This document shows, piece by piece, positions 44,424 to 53,511 of a stretch of DNA of 64,000 bases. Positions within the stretch are counted from its first letter, which is position 1. The number at the start of each line of letters is the position of its first letter. This stretch comes from Symbiodinium natans (lineage: Eukaryota > Sar > Dinophyceae > Suessiales > Symbiodiniaceae): positions 781,791 through 845,790 of the forward strand of contig CAJNDS010001024.1 in assembly GCA_905221605.1 (NCBI GenBank), written 5' to 3'. A model generated the notes under the pieces. The model saw only the letters and a list, made by a program, of their open reading frames with translations. It was not told the origin of the DNA and ran no database searches. A program made the position numbers and the translations under genes.

Positions 44424-47400
44424 ATGGCATTCAAGCTCATCGCGTGGGTCATGGTCTCAGGATGTGCGGCGACATGGCAAGATTGGGTCTACCAGCTGGG
44501 ATCCACTGTCGAAGATGTTGGAAGAAGTGTCGGAAGCGACTCTGCAGGTAACATTGTTGTAAGCGGGGACACGCTCGGGGATTTCGCGGGCACCAGCGCT
44601 GGCGGAAGGGATCTGTTTGTAGTGAAGGTGAGCGGCACAGGAGAACATCAGTGGAGCTTTCAAAGGGGCACAGCAAATGACGAATTTGGAAATGCTGTGG
44701 TACTGGACGCCTCGAACAATGTCTTTGTAGCTGGTCACACGCTGGGCGCTTTGGATGGCGGAAGCAACGCCGGGAGCTCGGATGTTTTTCTGATGAAAAT
44801 TAGTTCTGGAGGGGTGTATCAGTGGGTCACCCAAAGGGGCGGATCTGGGGCGGACGTCATTCGGGCACTCGCCGTGGACAGTTCGGGTGACTTTGTTCTG
44901 GCTGGCGACACAGAAGGGCCAATTGACAGCTTCACCAGCTCAGGAGGTACTGACTTCTTGATCATGAAGATTAGCAGTACTGGCGTGTGGCAATGGACGC
45001 AGGTGCAAGGCAGCACGGCCGCAGACAATATATTTGGGCTTACTGTTGACTCTGGCGACAATATTATTGTGGTTGGTGAGACCAGTGGCGCCATTGGTGG
45101 CCAAAGTCACCTCGGAGGGGTTGACTTTGCGGTCTCTAAGTATAGTAGCAGTGGAACCTGGCAGTGGACAGATCAACGGGGCTCGTCTGCAAACGAATAT
45201 GTGAGAGTGGTGAAGGTTGATGCCAGTGACAACATCTATGTGTATGGCATTGCGATGGGCTCATTTCCGGGGTACACTAACGCAGGTCAGGCAGATGTTG
45301 CGCTTGTGAAGCTGGATAGTTCTGGAACTCACTTGTGGTCCACGCAGCGAGGGGGTACCACCTACGATGAGGGCACCTGCATGGAGATTGATCGAGTGAA
45401 CAACCGGATCTTTTTGGGTGGCTACACTGATGGGAACCTGGACGGGCAGACAAACGTTGGAGGGTGGGATTTATTCTTGATGGAGCTCGACCTGGACGGA
45501 GTCTGGGCCAGGACCACCCTCTATGGCAGCAGCAGTATCGACCGTGCCTTTAGCCTCCATCTAGATGTCACGAACAACTTTGTTATCGCTGGCAACACAG
45601 ACGGCTCTTGGCCTGGATTCTCCAATGCTGGAGGTGCTGACCTCCTTGTCATGGCACCGCTCCACACCACGACCACCAGCACCACTGCCACTTCTAGCAC
45701 CACTCTCACTACCTCCTCCAGCGCCACCACGACCACCAGCACCACCGCCACTTCTAGTACCTCCAGCACCACCGCCACCTCCAGCACCACCGCCACTTCT
45801 AGCACCACTCTCACTACCTCCTCCAGCGCCACCACCACCTCCAGCACCACCGCCACTTCTAGCACCACTCTCACTACCACCTCCAGCACCACCGCTACTT
45901 CTAGCACGACTCCCACTGCTACCTCCAGCACCGCCAGCACCTCCAGCGTCACCGCCACTTCTACGCTCACGACCACCTCCAGCGCCACCGGAAGTTCTAG
46001 CACTACGCCTACTACCACCTCAAGCACCTCTAGTGGCACCAAAATTTCGAGCACCACCACTTCCAGCATCTCCAGCACTTCGAGCACCTCAAACGCCACC
46101 GTCACTTCTATCACCACTCCCACGACGACCTCCAGCACGTCCAGTGCCACCTCCACCGAAACTTCCAGTGCAACCTCCAGTGCCATCGCCGATGCCACAA
46201 CCACCACCAGCGCCACCACGGCCGCGACCGCCACCGCCACCGCCACCACTTTACTCAGCACATCCAGCACCACCACTTCCAGCACCACGTCCAGCGCCAC
46301 TGCCACCGCAACCACCCAATCCACTTCCAGCATCACCGCTTCTAGCACGTTCAGAACAGTTAGTACCGCCTCCAGTGTCACCTCCACCGCCACTAAAACT
46401 TTTACCACCAGCACGAGGTCCAGTACGAGTACACACACATTCACTTCTGGCATCGGCTTTTCCACTACATCGTCCACGAGCACGGAGAGCACAGCTGCTG
46501 TGGCAGTACTCGAATGGGAGAAGAAACAAGGCAGTTTGGTGCAGAGTGCCTTGGAGTTGGCTGCTTCGTCATCTGAGGAAGTGGTGGAGATCAGACGCAG
46601 AGATGCTGATGGCACCGTCTCCGTGGCTGCTGCCATCGCAACAGTCTCAACTTCCAACGAGTCTAACCATTCCGACAATTCTGTCAGCATCTCACAAGGT
46701 GAGCTGGTTGTGACCTTGCCCAGGGCGCTAGTGCTGGCTGCAGCAGATGGCGGGAGAGCCTCCTTGGTCATTGCAGCTTTTGGACAGCAGTCCGAGATTG
46801 TGGACGTCCTGGAGGAAGCCTCGAATGACACAATTCTTGCCAGCACACCGGTCAGCATCCTCCTGTTTAAATCCGATGGCACGGAATGGAGTGGACCTCT
46901 GCCTGCGCCGCTTCAATTTTCCATCCCCACAAACGTGACGAAAGCCCCTGGCATCCGCGGGGTGTGCTCTTTTTGGGATCTGCAGGAAAACCGCTGGTCC
47001 CAAGAAGGCGTGTCGACTCTGGCGGCGGATGGTGAGAGAGCAGTTTGCGAAACCACCCACTTGTCATTGTTTGCCTTTGTGCTTGAAACCATCAAGAAAG
47101 TGGTTCTATGTTCAGCAGCTGCCACGATCTTGTCCATAGAGGGCCTGGGAAACCTTGCCCGATGGCATTGGGCCATCTCGCTGCCAGCAGTGCTGCATTG
47201 GATAGCGCTGCTGCTGGCACTCGTCCTGTTGGTGCTCGCGAGGCAAGTTGACAAGACTTACAATCAGTATTTGACAGAGCTGCGGGAAGCAGAAGAGAAT
47301 CAAACTAAGAATCGCCCAAATCAGAAGTTCTGCCCAGACTGCAAGGAGCTGTGGCGCGTGCTTATTTTAAGCTATCGGTCATTCGTTCTCCGGCATCACG

Positions 47401-48167
47401 TGTCTAAGGCCGTGTGCTCAAGTCTCATACGAAAACAGACAGGCAAGAGTCTTGGGGAGCTGAAGAAGCTCCACGATTCAGTTGGGCCAACCGTTGCGCA
47501 TGCCAGGGCCACTGCCTTTGTCCACCGCTTCAAGCGCGCCAGGACTTGGGAGAGGGGTTTTAGCTTGTTCTCTTGCAACAGTTCCTGGAACTTGGTCATG
47601 GCACCCTCAACGCTGTACCCGTGCACTTTTCAGAGCTTGTTGATCTTCAGCGAGCTCTACAGCAAGTGGGCTGTTATGGCGTTTTTCTTCAACGTTACAG
47701 CTGTAGCACCCGACCAAGGTGTGGACTGCAACTCCTTCACCAGTTCAGAGCTCCTGGTGAGGTCCGTGTTCCTGTCAATTGTGTCGACCGTCTTCGGCAC
47801 GGTGCCCTGGTTCGTACTTCTGTTCCCAAGACGTCTCATGTGCCTCGTTGCTGTCCCCGTGGTGGCCATCCACTTGTGTGCTAGCATGCTGGTGGTTTCC
47901 ATTTTTCTTTCCTCCGTTAGTTCGGAGGATGCGCTTGGCTGGTTCATTGGCAGCTTGTCTGGCGTTTTCACGTCCGTGCTGCTGACTCCCGCTGCTTTGG
48001 CCATCGTCTGCATCTTGTGGCTGTGGATGGCAGAGCCCGACCTCGAAGAGCTGTGCCGGTTCCCACACAGCGAGGGCCCAGAGGCCAACAACGGCGAGAG
48101 CGAAGCAGAGAATATCATCATGGATGTCGCAGAGGACGTGGATGCTGTGCTTGAAGTTTCTCTTTGA
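44424..48167 (+). CDS. Propeller / Ser-Thr stalk / GPS-motif multipass membrane protein
   Basis: An intact 1247-codon frame, ATG in context GAAGCCATGG. Residues 1-16 look like a signal peptide. About residues 17-410 hold seven repeats of about 57 residues, each with a GxxxW-type motif (EHQWSFQRG, VYQWVTQRG, TWQWTDQRG, THLWSTQRG), an SBBP-like beta-propeller. Residues 411-690 are almost only Ser, Thr and Ala, a mucin-like stalk likely to be O-glycosylated. Residues about 690-845 form a GAIN-like region. Residues 848-886 match a GPS motif: C848 and W851 (CSFWDLQENRW), then C875 in VCETTHLSLFAFVL; the HLS tripeptide is a cleavable form in known GPS proteins, and the VC-two-residue-H spacing resembles polycystin-1. 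Membrane segments follow near 890-905, 914-939, 1080-1095, 1110-1135, 1137-1165 and 1172-1205. No PLAT domain or ion-channel pore is evident. A surface receptor or adhesion role is inferred. No introns. Confidence 0.88.
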   Translation: MAFKLIAWVMVSGCAATWQDWVYQLGSTVEDVGRSVGSDSAGNIVVSGDTLGDFAGTSAGGRDLFVVKVSGTGEHQWSFQRGTANDEFGNAVVLDASNNVFVAGHTLGALDGGSNAGSSDVFLMKISSGGVYQWVTQRGGSGADVIRALAVDSSGDFVLAGDTEGPIDSFTSSGGTDFLIMKISSTGVWQWTQVQGSTAADNIFGLTVDSGDNIIVVGETSGAIGGQSHLGGVDFAVSKYSSSGTWQWTDQRGSSANEYVRVVKVDASDNIYVYGIAMGSFPGYTNAGQADVALVKLDSSGTHLWSTQRGGTTYDEGTCMEIDRVNNRIFLGGYTDGNLDGQTNVGGWDLFLMELDLDGVWARTTLYGSSSIDRAFSLHLDVTNNFVIAGNTDGSWPGFSNAGGADLLVMAPLHTTTTSTTATSSTTLTTSSSATTTTSTTATSSTSSTTATSSTTATSSTTLTTSSSATTTSSTTATSSTTLTTTSSTTATSSTTPTATSSTASTSSVTATSTLTTTSSATGSSSTTPTTTSSTSSGTKISSTTTSSISSTSSTSNATVTSITTPTTTSSTSSATSTETSSATSSAIADATTTTSATTAATATATATTLLSTSSTTTSSTTSSATATATTQSTSSITASSTFRTVSTASSVTSTATKTFTTSTRSSTSTHTFTSGIGFSTTSSTSTESTAAVAVLEWEKKQGSLVQSALELAASSSEEVVEIRRRDADGTVSVAAAIATVSTSNESNHSDNSVSISQGELVVTLPRALVLAAADGGRASLVIAAFGQQSEIVDVLEEASNDTILASTPVSILLFKSDGTEWSGPLPAPLQFSIPTNVTKAPGIRGVCSFWDLQENRWSQEGVSTLAADGERAVCETTHLSLFAFVLETIKKVVLCSAAATILSIEGLGNLARWHWAISLPAVLHWIALLLALVLLVLARQVDKTYNQYLTELREAEENQTKNRPNQKFCPDCKELWRVLILSYRSFVLRHHVSKAVCSSLIRKQTGKSLGELKKLHDSVGPTVAHARATAFVHRFKRARTWERGFSLFSCNSSWNLVMAPSTLYPCTFQSLLIFSELYSKWAVMAFFFNVTAVAPDQGVDCNSFTSSELLVRSVFLSIVSTVFGTVPWFVLLFPRRLMCLVAVPVVAIHLCASMLVVSIFLSSVSSEDALGWFIGSLSGVFTSVLLTPAALAIVCILWLWMAEPDLEELCRFPHSEGPEANNGESEAENIIMDVAEDVDAVLEVSL

Positions 48168-48655
48168 GTACTTACAGTACCCGGCGTTCCTTGCAACATT
48201 CTGGTGTTCAATCTTGGACAACGCGACTCTCAGCGATACAACGCACGCGGCTTGCAACGATATGTCTAGCCACAATGAAGCTTCTGCCTAAGGCAGGACA
48301 GCGTACGTAGTTTTTCAGTCTAACCATCTGCCCCATTAAATCAATGGTGGCTATGTACGGTCTCACCGAAACAAGCAGCTATTCACTTGCCGGGTGTCTG
48401 TCCATGATGTGCTTTGCTTCGATGACTAATTGGGGTACCTGCAGCGTGCCCCCCCCCAGCCGCCTTCAACAGGGGTGACTATGCTCACATCGGCCCCGCT
48501 TGAGGATGCTTGTTAGTGTATAGGGGTTGCGTCATCAGTAGCTTTCAGGGCAACCACCCTTTGGGGGCATGGCGTAAGGCCTAAGCTGTAGGTTGTAAAA
48601 TGGGTTGCGAGTTTGATGGGTTGGGGAGTGTGACAGTGCTCCCCTGCGCCCTTAG

Positions 48656-48697
48656 GCAAAACTGGGCGACCGCGAGCCGAAAATGTTTGCCCCGAAG
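48656..48697 (+). CDS. Orphan or final cold-shock exon (KTGRPRAENV type)
   Basis: After the acceptor CCTTAG, phase-1 sequence GC then AAA ACT GGG encodes KTGRPRAENVCPE. It is homologous to the last exons of CSD 4 and 6, and is the only downstream exon able to complete CSD 9 (44139) in frame. The intron would be 4.5 kb and would contain the whole 1247-codon gene. It may instead be a stray copy. The frame stays open to a stop near 48775. Confidence 0.6.
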
Positions 48698-49726
48698 GGA
48701 CGGCCTTGAGCTCAGCTGAAGGGGTTTTTGAAAAGGGATTAGGGTCTAGAGCCATGGGTTTAGGGTTTAAGCATTGAACGACCAGAAGGTGTCGAGATCT
48801 CGAGTGTGGAAGCAAAGGCTGCTGCAGGATCCTTTGAGAGTGCTGAGGGGCTGTAAAGTTACTAGTTGTGGAATTGTTGCCTTGCCGTCCGGATTCCAGA
48901 TGCAACAGACAAAGTTTAGCGATTAGGGTTCAGGCCTCGCACTGAATTTGGAACCTAGGCAGGGGTTCAGACCGTTCAGCTATTTTCAAGATGAAAGGTT
49001 CTGTTGGTTGCAGAGAACTGACTCAGGCCATTGCGGGCAAAGGGGCTGGCACGGGCTCTGGCAGCTGGGGCAAAGCGGATGCGAGCTGGAGCCTGGCGCA
49101 TTTATGGAAGATGTTTTCTTAGGATTTAGGGGCTGAGGGCTTCACTTGAGCAAACCTGTATTGGGCACTTCCAGGAGCAAGGGCAAGAGCGGCAGCTGGA
49201 ACCAGGGCGATGGCAAGGGAGGTCATCGCCCCCGCTGGAAATAGTAGACATGCTGGCCCAGCCCTATCCACGATGCCGGCTCGGGATCCCGCGCGGAGTG
49301 CATGCGGAACTGCCCAGGTCATTCAAAGGGTCTCGTCCTGGGCTCAGCTGCCCTTGCGCAGCCCAGTGGCAGAATAGTCAATGTGTTGCACTGGGCTGAG
49401 GCCATCAGATATGCGCCATACTAGCGCCAGGAAGCATGCACCCTGGAGCTCAAAAACAATCCGCGGTGGAATGCAGCAGGTTGAGTTTCTGTGTGCACGT
49501 GTCATGCATCACTCGGTACAACATGCGAGTCCACACGCCGGGAGGAGTCTTTGTGCTCGAGCCATGCTGTAGATGCGCTATTTAGCCCGTATGGCGGCAC
49601 ACATGCCCGTGGTCGTGGCTGCACCTTGGCTACTGTATCATGCGTTGCCTGCATTGTTCAGAGCAGTACTAGAGTAACGTGATCATCGCGGAGCTCCTGC
49701 CGCTTCTTAGACAGGCTAATCCCTGA

Positions 49727-51530
49727 ATGCTAGCAGCCAAGGCTTTCCTCGGGGCTGTTCTGGCAGCATTCGCTTGGACCCAGACCTTCACGCCATCTCC
49801 ATGGCTGTCAAGCAAGGTCCAGCCAAACGCCCAACCTAGATATAGATGCAGCGCTGATCTCAGTCTGAGAGGGCAATCTCTCGTGTTTAAGAACTCTGGG
49901 TGTAAGAGAGATCCCAAGCGAGTGCAAGAAGCACTAGTCAAGCACTTGTGTTTTCGAGGTGCACTTCGGCGCCCATCGAGGGCACCAACCATGCCCACAG
50001 TGCACCCGGTGCATGCGGCGCCGCTTGCACTGGGGCTCGGCTCGCTGGGGAGCCTCGTGTACGTGGCACGGGCGCGAAGAAAGAGCGCCTGCTTTGGCCG
50101 TTCGGCCGTCGCTCGCCACGCCACGGTGGCGCAGTGGAACAAGCGGGTGTGCCCCAGCAGATTAGGGTGATGGTGGCAACCACCTGTTGCTTAAACGGAC
50201 TGAATCCTTTGAGGGGACTGCTTTGCCATTGCCCATGTTGCTGCCACTCTGTGCGGAGGGCGCCACATCTCAGGAAGCGCATTGAAGGCGGCAGGGCCAT
50301 CTTCGACGTCACCATCCCAAAGCCTTTGGGCGTCACGCCCAAGGACTTCCCCAACCGCCCAGGCGTTGGCATCGCCGGCATCAAGAAAGGCGGGGAATTT
50401 GAAAAGCACAAGAAAAGGCTTTTGTTGACGACGCACGGGGTTCCGACGATCTCCTAGCAGAAAGTGGAGAAAGCACATCAAATCGGGTGATTTTGGCACG
50501 GCATAGTACATGGCGCAACCCTGAGGTGGCAACACAGAGCCTTGGCTGGTAATCGGCAAGCATTCAGGTTGCAGGGCCCACCCCTCCCCGACATCCCAAA
50601 CCCTGGGCCCGAAGGGTGAGTGTCAGAGTTTTTTCCGAACGGGTCACAAACAGAAGGTTGATCATAAGTCTAGGTTGACTACAAAGCTCAGGACCTTTGG
50701 AACACGGAGGTGTTGCTGAACGATGCAGCTCGGATGTTTTGGGTGCTTGCGGAAGCTTGAACGGTGCACGATCTAACAAAGATTCCCCAACACAGACATC
50801 CATACATGTGGATCTGCAGCTTCAAAGTTGATTGTTGACGAAGCCGCCCTACGCCAAACCATCCCTTCACTACCTGACTAATCACTGCTGGTCCTTGATG
50901 GGGAGAGACAAGTCAAGCGAGCCTGCTGCCCGATCTGAGGCCGAGGGCATGTTTGTGCTGGAGGGAGATGAAGTGGTAGCTGTCAACGGCACCTTGTGCG
51001 AAGGCCGTCCTCACACAAGTGAAGATTCCACTACAGATACACAAGGCCCCCAAGCTATGTCCGCCTAAGTGAATTGTACGGCTATCTAGCTTATTGCCGG
51101 TTTTGCAGTGTCATCTGAAGAGCCTGTGTACCATCATCCAAGCAGCAGAGCCTTGCTGCATAGAAACGGTCCGCACTGTCACACGACAGTATACGCATCT
51201 TATTGTTTGACACCGCATAGGCCAGCGAGCGATCATGGAAGTATAGGTCCTTCACCGCGTGCTCTACTGGAACTGGCCATAGTTTTCATTCACATAGTAC
51301 TGCCAGCTTGGGGGGGCGAGGCAAAGATTTGAAGACCGTCAGCAAGCTAGTCAAGGAGTCCGAAGGCACAGCTGCCGCCACCTGCGCGTTTGCCGTTGAA
51401 GCAGTCCTTGGTCCCCAACGTCCAACAACTCGGAGAGTCGCAATCATCTTCTGAAGCGTCGCTGTCAGTCTGGCAGGTGACACTGTGACCCTGAAGTTGG
51501 TTCGCAACTACCTGAAAGGACCTGCTGTGG
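49727..51530 (+). CDS. Plastid-targeted PDZ-domain protein (five exons, 3' end open)
   Basis: Exon 1, 49727-50133, starts MLAAKAFLGAVLAAFAW (signal peptide), has a basic/Ser-rich stretch, then a second hydrophobic segment (residues about 95-112, LALGLGSLGSLVYVA) followed by RARRK. This is the signal/transit/stop-transfer layout of class I peridinin-plastid leaders. Exon 2, 50274-50439, gives KRIEGGRAIFDVTIPKPLG and GVGIAGIKKGGEFEKHKK. Exon 3, 50946 (or 50940) to 51003, gives GMFVLEGDEVVAVNGTLCE. Exon 4, 51321-51365, gives KDLKTVSKLVKESE. Exon 5, from 51477, gives DTVTLKLVRNYLKGP, the closing PDZ strand. Introns: GT-AG at 50134 and 50440, GC-AG at 51004 and 51366, each with G after the acceptor. 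All joins keep frame. PDZ domains bind C-terminal peptides; a scaffold role in the plastid is inferred. Exon 1 may hide an intron near 49850-49960. The C-terminal exon was not found. Confidence 0.7.
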
Positions 51531-51966
51531 GCTCAGCTTCTGAGAGGGACAGGAAGAGCAGTGAATGCGATCGAACCCTGGGTATGGCCCGCTGCATTTA
51601 CAGCCAGCAGGCCAGAGTTTGGTGTGTGCCTGCCAACTTACCTGGAGGATACTTGCGCTTCTATATCGAATCCCATCTAGGATTGCATAACCCCCATCCC
51701 AGATGCGCCAGTTGCAGGCAGGGCGAGAGGTTTGGGGTTTGCGGTTGGCCCAATGCCTTGGAGTGTGCTGTAATATTCTAACGGGTTGGGGGCTTTCCAC
51801 TGATACTGTACCGCACCAGACGCATGCAAGGCTGTACGGCAGAGTAGGCCCATCGAAAACTTGGTCACCCAGGGTTTCCTGTGCGATAACTCAGGGGCAC
51901 ATTGTGATGCGCAGTTTGGGTTTCGCAAGGGTCGAAGTTTAATGTCGAAGTAAGCTGCGTGGAGCC

Positions 51967-53511
51967 ATGGATCCGGCCCAGGATCTCACGGATGAAAACA
52001 TCGGCTTGATCCTTTCATGGCTTACCTTGAGTAGCCTCCCAAGCTGCGCTGCCACCGCCCGGAGATGGCACGAGGCATCGGTGCTTGGATTTTCGAAGCA
52101 ATTGCTCTGGAGGCGGCAAGCCCACTACTGCGAGGTAGCGCTGCCAGCTGAAGTTGGCGAGGGCTTCGTCACATTCCTTGGTGATGGAAGCTCTCTGATC
52201 TTGGCCGCAGCTGACAAGAGGATTGTGACCCTGTGGCTTCCAGATGGAGCTACACATGGTCAAGCTGAGGCTCAGGAGAAGACGTCTCGGCAGTGGCCAT
52301 ATTCCAGACTCCGCAGCGGGGTGGCAGGGCTTGTGGGGTATGCAGGCCGAGAAATCGCATTCTTTCCTGCAGCCGCTGAGCAAGGAAGCACGTGGTCCAA
52401 AAAGATGCAGGTCATTGGCCGCACCTATCAGAACATTCTGCACTGTGGGGAGCACCTTTTCCTGCTTTGCCGTGGCAACTGGTGGCACGACGAGCGCCTT
52501 TTTGCAGATGTTCTTGACATGGAAGCGGGCACGTATCAGAAGATTGACATCACGAAGTTGCGTGATGTCTTGGCAGAACTGCTGGGAGATGATTCCTCCG
52601 GGCGCCAAGCTGTGAGCTCCACGAGAGACCATTTCCTGTTCCATGTCAACACGCTGACGGGCACGAAAATCGCAGGTGCCGTGCGCCTCCCAAAGGCCAC
52701 GGGAGACGCACCCGGCGCATCCTTCAAGGCAGCTCCGTGCGAGGCACCCCTCGAGGCACCTGTGAGCTTTGCGAAGATGTGGCCGAGCTCGCATCCGATC
52801 GCGCAACTGGAGCAGCCAAATGAGCTTCCTGTTGAAGACCATCTCCTCCTCTACCATCACTGGGAGAGGAATGGCCTTAGCATTTGCTTGCTGGATGCTG
52901 CAACCGGCAACGTGCGGTCGCAGCTTTTGCGGCCACCCTTGGCAACTGGACTCGCTGGCCAGTTTATGGCTGACCGCGATTTGGGTGCTCTTGCTGTTTC
53001 ACTGAAGTTTGACGTGGTTTGTGGCTGCGGCGTGGCTCCAAGAGGCTTGCATCCACCACCCGTCGTAGTCTGGGATTTGTCCACTGGGCTTGTGTTGCAC
53101 GAGTTCTACCACGACGCCCTCCAGCCAAGAGTCCCAGTCGTCCTGCCAGAAGCACCTGTTGAAACAGCGAGCAGCAGCGGTTTTCGTTTCAATGTTGGGG
53201 ACACGGTGGAGTGCTTCACAGGTGACGGCTGGCAGAAAGGACAAGTCACACAATGGGATTATCGGGAAGCAGATTGGCCAATGGGCGTGAGAGCACCCTA
53301 CCAGGTTCGATTGACAGGGCAGGCCCGACAGCTGATGATCTATGTCCCGCAAGATCTACCTGAACTCATCCGCTCAGCTGCCAACTGTGAGGCTTACGAA
53401 CCTGGCGAGGTAGACATACAGATCGTCTTGCACCCAGCGCGGCGCTGCATCATGATCGGCCTGTGGCAGAAATTCAGCGGGCGCGTGCATTGCATTGAAG
53501 TTGCGCCTTGA
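51967..53511 (+). CDS. F-box-like protein with propeller-like core and C-terminal SH3/Tudor-like module
   Basis: An intact 514-codon frame, ATG in context GGAGCCATGG. Residues about 5-50 (LTDENIGLILSWLTLSSL, then CAATARRWHEAS) resemble an F-box, which links substrates to SCF ubiquitin ligases. The middle region has beta-propeller-like strands (ILAAADKRIVTLWLPDG near 77 and VVWDLSTGLVLHEF near 366), reminiscent of divergent WD or kelch repeats, but no clean repeat count can be made. Residues about 406-470 form a module with FNVGDTVECFTGDGWQKG, then APYQVRL and IYVPQDLPELIR, a small beta-barrel type common in dinoflagellate proteins. A substrate-adaptor role is inferred from architecture only. 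No introns. The frame begins about 0.4 kb after the PDZ gene's last identified exon, same strand. Confidence 0.8.
   Translation: MDPAQDLTDENIGLILSWLTLSSLPSCAATARRWHEASVLGFSKQLLWRRQAHYCEVALPAEVGEGFVTFLGDGSSLILAAADKRIVTLWLPDGATHGQAEAQEKTSRQWPYSRLRSGVAGLVGYAGREIAFFPAAAEQGSTWSKKMQVIGRTYQNILHCGEHLFLLCRGNWWHDERLFADVLDMEAGTYQKIDITKLRDVLAELLGDDSSGRQAVSSTRDHFLFHVNTLTGTKIAGAVRLPKATGDAPGASFKAAPCEAPLEAPVSFAKMWPSSHPIAQLEQPNELPVEDHLLLYHHWERNGLSICLLDAATGNVRSQLLRPPLATGLAGQFMADRDLGALAVSLKFDVVCGCGVAPRGLHPPPVVVWDLSTGLVLHEFYHDALQPRVPVVLPEAPVETASSSGFRFNVGDTVECFTGDGWQKGQVTQWDYREADWPMGVRAPYQVRLTGQARQLMIYVPQDLPELIRSAANCEAYEPGEVDIQIVLHPARRCIMIGLWQKFSGRVHCIEVAP

Noticed and set aside
45565-46713. 382-codon Pro/Ala/Leu-rich frame on the + strand
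   Set aside because: Shifted-frame reading of the same stalk repeat; the real frame has conserved domains on both sides.
45521-46882. 453-codon Val/Leu/Glu-rich frame on the - strand
   Set aside because: Antisense of the Ser/Thr repeat stalk of the GPS protein; the long open frame results from the ACC/AGC codon repeats.
52015-52860. 281-codon frame on the - strand
   Set aside because: Antisense to the F-box-like gene; no motif.
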